DNA of 64,000 bases, taken from Sphingomonas pokkalii. Lineage in GTDB: Bacteria > Pseudomonadota > Alphaproteobacteria > Sphingomonadales > Sphingomonadaceae. Shown in pieces: positions 61,437 to 64,000 of the stretch. The DNA lies in assembly GCF_003096275.1 (NCBI RefSeq), contig NZ_QENQ01000001.1:667478-731477 (forward strand), read 5' to 3'. A program made the position numbers and the translations under genes. The first letter of the stretch is position 1. The number at the start of each line of letters is the position of its first letter. The notes beneath the pieces were generated by a model, which saw nothing but the letters and a program-made list of their open reading frames with translations, did no database searches and was not told where the DNA came from.

Positions 61437-61469
61437 GCAAACCTCCCCTGGTCGTCGATTTTCGACTCG

Positions 61470-61481
61470 TTAGCGCTACCA
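61470..61481. promoter_or_regulatory. LacI-type operator-like sequence upstream of the secreted esterase
   Basis: TTAGCGCTACCA, identical to the 12-mer at 55486-55497 and containing the palindrome TAGCGCTA. It lies 34 bases before the esterase start (61436) on the minus strand, a typical operator position. The regulator is not in the window. Confidence 0.5.
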
Positions 61482-61512
61482 TATCGCGGCAAACGCGGAG
61501 GTTTGTCTACTG

Positions 61513-61548
61513 AATCCGATGCTGCACCGCGTCGTGCAGCATCGGATT
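61513..61548 (-). terminator. Hairpin after the dehydrogenase E2 gene
   Basis: A perfect 15-base stem, AATCCGATGCTGCAC (61513-61527) with GTGCAGCATCGGATT (61534-61548), and a six-base loop, six bases beyond the E2 stop. No T run follows on the minus strand. It is the likely transcript end of the dehydrogenase operon and insulates the esterase gene. Confidence 0.6.
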
Positions 61549-61554
61549 GCAGGG

Positions 61555-62868
61555 TCAGTCGGCGAACAGCAGCACCGGGGTTTCCAGCAGCTTCTTCACC
61601 GCCTGGACGAAGCTCGCCGCATCCCAGCCGTCGACGACGCGGTGGTCGCAGCTGATCGACAGGTTCATCAGCTTGGCGCAGACGATGTCGTCGCCCTGAA
61701 AGATGGGGCGCTCGACGATCTTGTTCGGGCCGATGATCGCCACTTCGGGCCGGTTGATCACCGGCGTCGTCGCGATGCCGCCGAGCGGCCCGAGCGAGGT
61801 GACGGTGAGGGTGGAGCCGCTCAGCTCCTCGGACTTCGCCTTGCCGGTACGCGCGGCGTCGGCCAGGCGGGTGATCTCGCTGGCCAGTTGCCAGACGTTG
61901 CGGTCCTGCGCGTCGCGGATCACCGGCACCATCAGCCCGGCATCGGTCTGCGTTGCCATGCCGAGATGGACGCGGCCATGACGGGTGACCACCCCGGCCT
62001 CGTCGTCATAGCGGGCATTGAGCATCGGGAAGTCGGGCAGGGTGCGGCACAAGGCGACGATCAGGAACGGCAGCATGGTCAGCTTGGGGCGCTGGCCGCG
62101 ATTGTCGTTGAGGTCGCCGCGCATCGCTTCCAGCGCGGTGACGTCGATCTCGTCGACATAGGTGAAGTGGGGGATGGCGCGCTTCGACGCGGCCATGTTC
62201 TCGGCGATGCGGCGGCGCATGCCGATCACCTTCACCGGCTGGTCCTCGCGGGCACGGGAGGCGTGCGGCGCGTGATAGCCCTGCGCGCTGCCATAGCGGA
62301 GGAAGGCGTCGAGATCGGCATGGCGGATGCGGTCGCCCTCGGCGGGCTTCACCTGCGCGAGGTCGATGCCGAGGTCTGCCGCACGGGCACGCACGGCGGG
62401 GGAGGCGAGGATCTTGGTCTCCTGCGCCCCCCCTCCCGCGTGCGGGAGGGGGCTGGGGGGTGGGCCCCCGGCATCCGCGGGTGCATCGCTGGTGGCGAGC
62501 GAGGGCCCACCCCCGGCCCCTCCCGCACGCGGGAGGGGAGCGCTGGGCGCAGCGTCCGTCGCCTCTTCAACCCCAGGATTTTCGGCCTCGACCTGCTCCT
62601 CGACCGGCGTCTCCGCCTCGGCCGCAGCCTCGACCTCGATCACCATCAGCGCCGAGCCGATCGGCACCTGATCCCCCACCGCGCCGGCGAGCTCGACCAC
62701 CACGCCGGAGACGGGCGATTCCATCTCCACCGTGGCCTTGTCGGTCATCATGTCGGCGACCTGCTGGTCCTCCTCCACGCGGTCGCCGATCTTCACGTGC
62801 CAGGCGACGATCTCGGCCTCGGCAATGCCTTCGCCGATGTCCGGCAGACGAAAGGTGAAACGAGCCAT
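61555..62868 (-). CDS. bkdB: Branched-chain 2-oxoacid dehydrogenase E2 (dihydrolipoyl acyltransferase)
   Basis: A 437-residue E2 acyltransferase. The lipoyl domain (residues ~1-78) has the lipoylated lysine in MTDKATVEMESPVSG. A linker rich in Pro/Gly/Ala, partly encoded by palindromic repeats, leads to a peripheral subunit-binding domain (SPAVRARAADLGIDLAQVKP), and the catalytic domain ends with LSISCDHRVVDGWDAASFVQ, containing the active-site DHRxxDG His. The E2 core moves acyl groups from E1 to CoA. The start ATG at 62866-62868 begins RFTFRLPDIGEGIAE; it follows the E1-beta stop by five bases. Specificity as BCKDH is inferred from E1-beta; a pyruvate-type E2 is less likely. Confidence 0.9.
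   Translation of the reverse strand: MARFTFRLPDIGEGIAEAEIVAWHVKIGDRVEEDQQVADMMTDKATVEMESPVSGVVVELAGAVGDQVPIGSALMVIEVEAAAEAETPVEEQVEAENPGVEEATDAAPSAPLPRAGGAGGGPSLATSDAPADAGGPPPSPLPHAGGGAQETKILASPAVRARAADLGIDLAQVKPAEGDRIRHADLDAFLRYGSAQGYHAPHASRAREDQPVKVIGMRRRIAENMAASKRAIPHFTYVDEIDVTALEAMRGDLNDNRGQRPKLTMLPFLIVALCRTLPDFPMLNARYDDEAGVVTRHGRVHLGMATQTDAGLMVPVIRDAQDRNVWQLASEITRLADAARTGKAKSEELSGSTLTVTSLGPLGGIATTPVINRPEVAIIGPNKIVERPIFQGDDIVCAKLMNLSISCDHRVVDGWDAASFVQAVKKLLETPVLLFAD
62427..62538. repeat. In-frame inverted pair of palindromic elements in the E2 linker
   Basis: One unit (about 62427-62466) has CCCCTCCCGCGTGCGGGAGG then a run of GGGCTGGGGGGTGGGCCC; the other (62503-62538) is nearly its reverse complement, with GGGCCCACCCCCGGCCCC and TCCCGCACGCGGGAGGGG. 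They encode SAPLPRAGGAGGG and GGPPPSPLPHAGGG in the flexible linker between the lipoyl and subunit-binding domains. The sequences are a different version from the udgX repeat but have the same palindrome-pair layout and in-frame placement. Confidence 0.82.
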
Positions 62869-62873
62869 GGGCG

Positions 62874-63893
62874 TCAGTCCTTGAGGAGGTTGTTGAGCGC
62901 CTCGCGGATCCGCACCGGACCCGGGAAATAGGCCCATTCGAGGCTGTGGGGATAGGGCGTGTCGAAGCCGGTGACGCGGGCGATCGGCGCTTCGAGATGG
63001 TAGAAGCAGCGCTCCTGCACCAGGGCCGAAAGCTCGGCGCCGAAGCCGGAAGTGCGCGTCGCCTCATGGACGATCATGCAGCGGCCGGTCTTCTTGACCG
63101 AGGCTTCGATCGCCTCGATGTCGAGCGGCACCAGCGTGCGCAGGTCGAGGATCTCGGCGTCGACGCCCAGTTCCTCGATCGTCGCGGCAACCACATGGAC
63201 CATCGTGCCGTAGCAGAGGATCGTCACCGCCTCGCCCTCGCGCACGGTCGCCGCCTTGCCGAGTTCGACGCGGTAATAGCCTGTCGGAACTTCGCTCGCG
63301 GGGTGCGCGGTCCAGTTCTTGGCCGGGCGATCATAATGGCCGTCGAACGGGCCGTTATAGATGCGCTTGGGCTCGAGGAAGAGGACGGGGTCGTTGTCCT
63401 CGATCGCGGCGATCAGCAGGCCCTTGGCGTCATAGGGCGTCGACGGGATCACCGTCTTGATGCCGGACACGTGCGTGAAGATGCCCTCTGGCGACTGGCT
63501 GTGCGTCTGCCCGCCGAAGATGCCGCCGCCGTACGGAGAGCGCACCGTGATCGGCGCGGTGAAGTCGCCGTTCGAGCGGTAGCGCAGGCGGGCGGCTTCG
63601 GACACGAGCTGGTCGAGCGCGGGGTAGATATAATCGGCGAACTGGATCTCGGGCACGGGGCGCAGGCCATAGGCGCCCATGCCGATCGACACGCCGATGA
63701 TGCCGATCTCGGTGATCGGCGTGTCGAACGCGCGGGTCTTGCCGTATTTGGCCTGGAGCCCGGCGGTCGCGCGGAACACGCCGCCGAAATAGCCGACATC
63801 CTCGCCCATCACGACGACCTGGTCGTCGCGTTCCATCATCACGTCCATGGCGGCGTTGATCGCCTGGATCATGTTCATGCGGGTCGTCGTCAT
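62874..63893 (-). CDS. bkdA2: Branched-chain 2-oxoacid dehydrogenase E1 beta subunit
   Basis: A 339-residue E1-beta, part of the thiamine-diphosphate-dependent decarboxylase of the branched-chain keto acid dehydrogenase complex. Characteristic blocks are NMIQAINAAMDVMMERDDQV, GEDVGYFGGVFRATAGLQ, TPITEIGIIGVSIGMGAYGL, and EPKRIYNGPFDGHYDRPAKN; the last is typical of branched-chain rather than pyruvate E1-beta. The start (63891-63893) has GGGAG four bases upstream, inside a palindromic repeat. The E1-alpha gene should lie just upstream beyond the window edge. Confidence 0.93.
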   Translation of the reverse strand: MTTTRMNMIQAINAAMDVMMERDDQVVVMGEDVGYFGGVFRATAGLQAKYGKTRAFDTPITEIGIIGVSIGMGAYGLRPVPEIQFADYIYPALDQLVSEAARLRYRSNGDFTAPITVRSPYGGGIFGGQTHSQSPEGIFTHVSGIKTVIPSTPYDAKGLLIAAIEDNDPVLFLEPKRIYNGPFDGHYDRPAKNWTAHPASEVPTGYYRVELGKAATVREGEAVTILCYGTMVHVVAATIEELGVDAEILDLRTLVPLDIEAIEASVKKTGRCMIVHEATRTSGFGAELSALVQERCFYHLEAPIARVTGFDTPYPHSLEWAYFPGPVRIREALNNLLKD

Positions 63894-63895
63894 GC

Positions 63896-63953
63896 TCCCT
63901 CTCCCCTTGTGGGAGAGGGAGGGAGCGGCGAAGCCGCGGAAGGGTGAGGGGGC
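63896..63953. repeat. Palindromic element upstream of the E1-beta gene, over its ribosome-binding site
   Basis: A ~58-base element, CTCCCTCTCCCCTTGTGGGA then a second hairpin GCGGCGAAGCCGC and GGAAGGGTGAGGGGG. It is another copy of the unit found inside udgX (same orientation as 39757-39821). On the minus strand it ends with GGGGAGAGGGAG, which supplies the Shine-Dalgarno of the E1-beta gene and can pair with CTCCCTCTCCC in the same element. Sequence 63954-64000 continues with more G/C-rich palindromic material (GATTTGCGCATGCAAATC) and holds no gene I can support. Confidence 0.85.
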
Positions 63954-64000
63954 GATTTGCGCATGCAAATCGCGCGCGGCTGCGCCGCGCTCACCCTCAT

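Overview
The window is high-GC alphaproteobacterial chromosome, most likely from Sphingomonas or a close relative. The evidence is a crtY-crtI-crtB carotenoid set, several large TonB-dependent receptors, two PEPxxWA-CTERM proteins, the gene orders ftsX-ydcF-plsC, ptsP-rodZ-cpoB-tilS-ftsH and proA-nadD-rsfS-rlmH-envC-ctpA-dsbB-coq7, and dispersed GC-rich palindromic repeats. Genes are densely packed, often with 1-4 nt stop/start overlaps. No gene-free stretch exceeds 300 bases; the longest are 59445-59678 and 13097-13322. I found no tRNA, rRNA, insertion sequence, prophage or CRISPR array. GTG and TTG starts are common.

Layout. 1-1748: end of ftsX, a YdcF/DUF218 protein and a PlsC-type acyltransferase. 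1758-6068 (minus): crtY, crtI, a palindromic repeat pair, a LOG-family gene and crtB, enough to take geranylgeranyl diphosphate through phytoene and lycopene to beta-carotene. 6214-12243: a beta-helix acetyltransferase on an AT-richer patch, a TonB receptor, a small unknown, a membrane di-iron hydroxylase overlapping a DUF2141 gene, and a MipA/OmpV protein. 12395-16047: thiC behind a TPP riboswitch, flanked by two PEPxxWA-CTERM proteins, one with a CtrA-like box. 16061-28463: ung, a CBM-like secreted protein, ubiG, lysC, a nitronate-monooxygenase-like flavoprotein, ptsP, a RodZ-like protein, cpoB, tilS, ftsH and a small secreted protein. 28467-36410: a DUF3667 membrane protein and the proA to coq7 housekeeping series. 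36435-43835: a GT-C membrane protein, a putative DNA-repair set (radical SAM protein, hemerythrin, UdgX fusion), a DnaJ-like protein, a YihY protein and fabI. 43992-51240 (minus): a 1243-residue LamG-containing secreted protein, a short unknown and a three-gene Tad-pilus pseudopilin-type operon. 51413-57019: a PAP2-type protein, a flavin halogenase-like protein, a CPA2 antiporter, a Phd/VapC-like toxin-antitoxin pair and an alpha/beta hydrolase. 57039-63893: a TonB receptor, thioredoxin-like and DUF883-like proteins, a secreted esterase and the E2 and E1-beta subunits of a branched-chain 2-oxoacid dehydrogenase.

The most interesting signals lie between genes or cut across them. A family of GC-rich palindromic elements, arranged as inverted pairs, sits between carotenoid genes, inside the coding sequence of the UdgX fusion and of the dehydrogenase E2 linker (reading frame kept in both), and over the ribosome-binding site of E1-beta. 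Other leads are the tight hemerythrin-UdgX coupling next to a radical SAM DNA-repair protein, a terminator hairpin that contains the next gene's Shine-Dalgarno, a nine-base anti-aptamer in the thiC leader, and a PIN toxin with an altered catalytic site.
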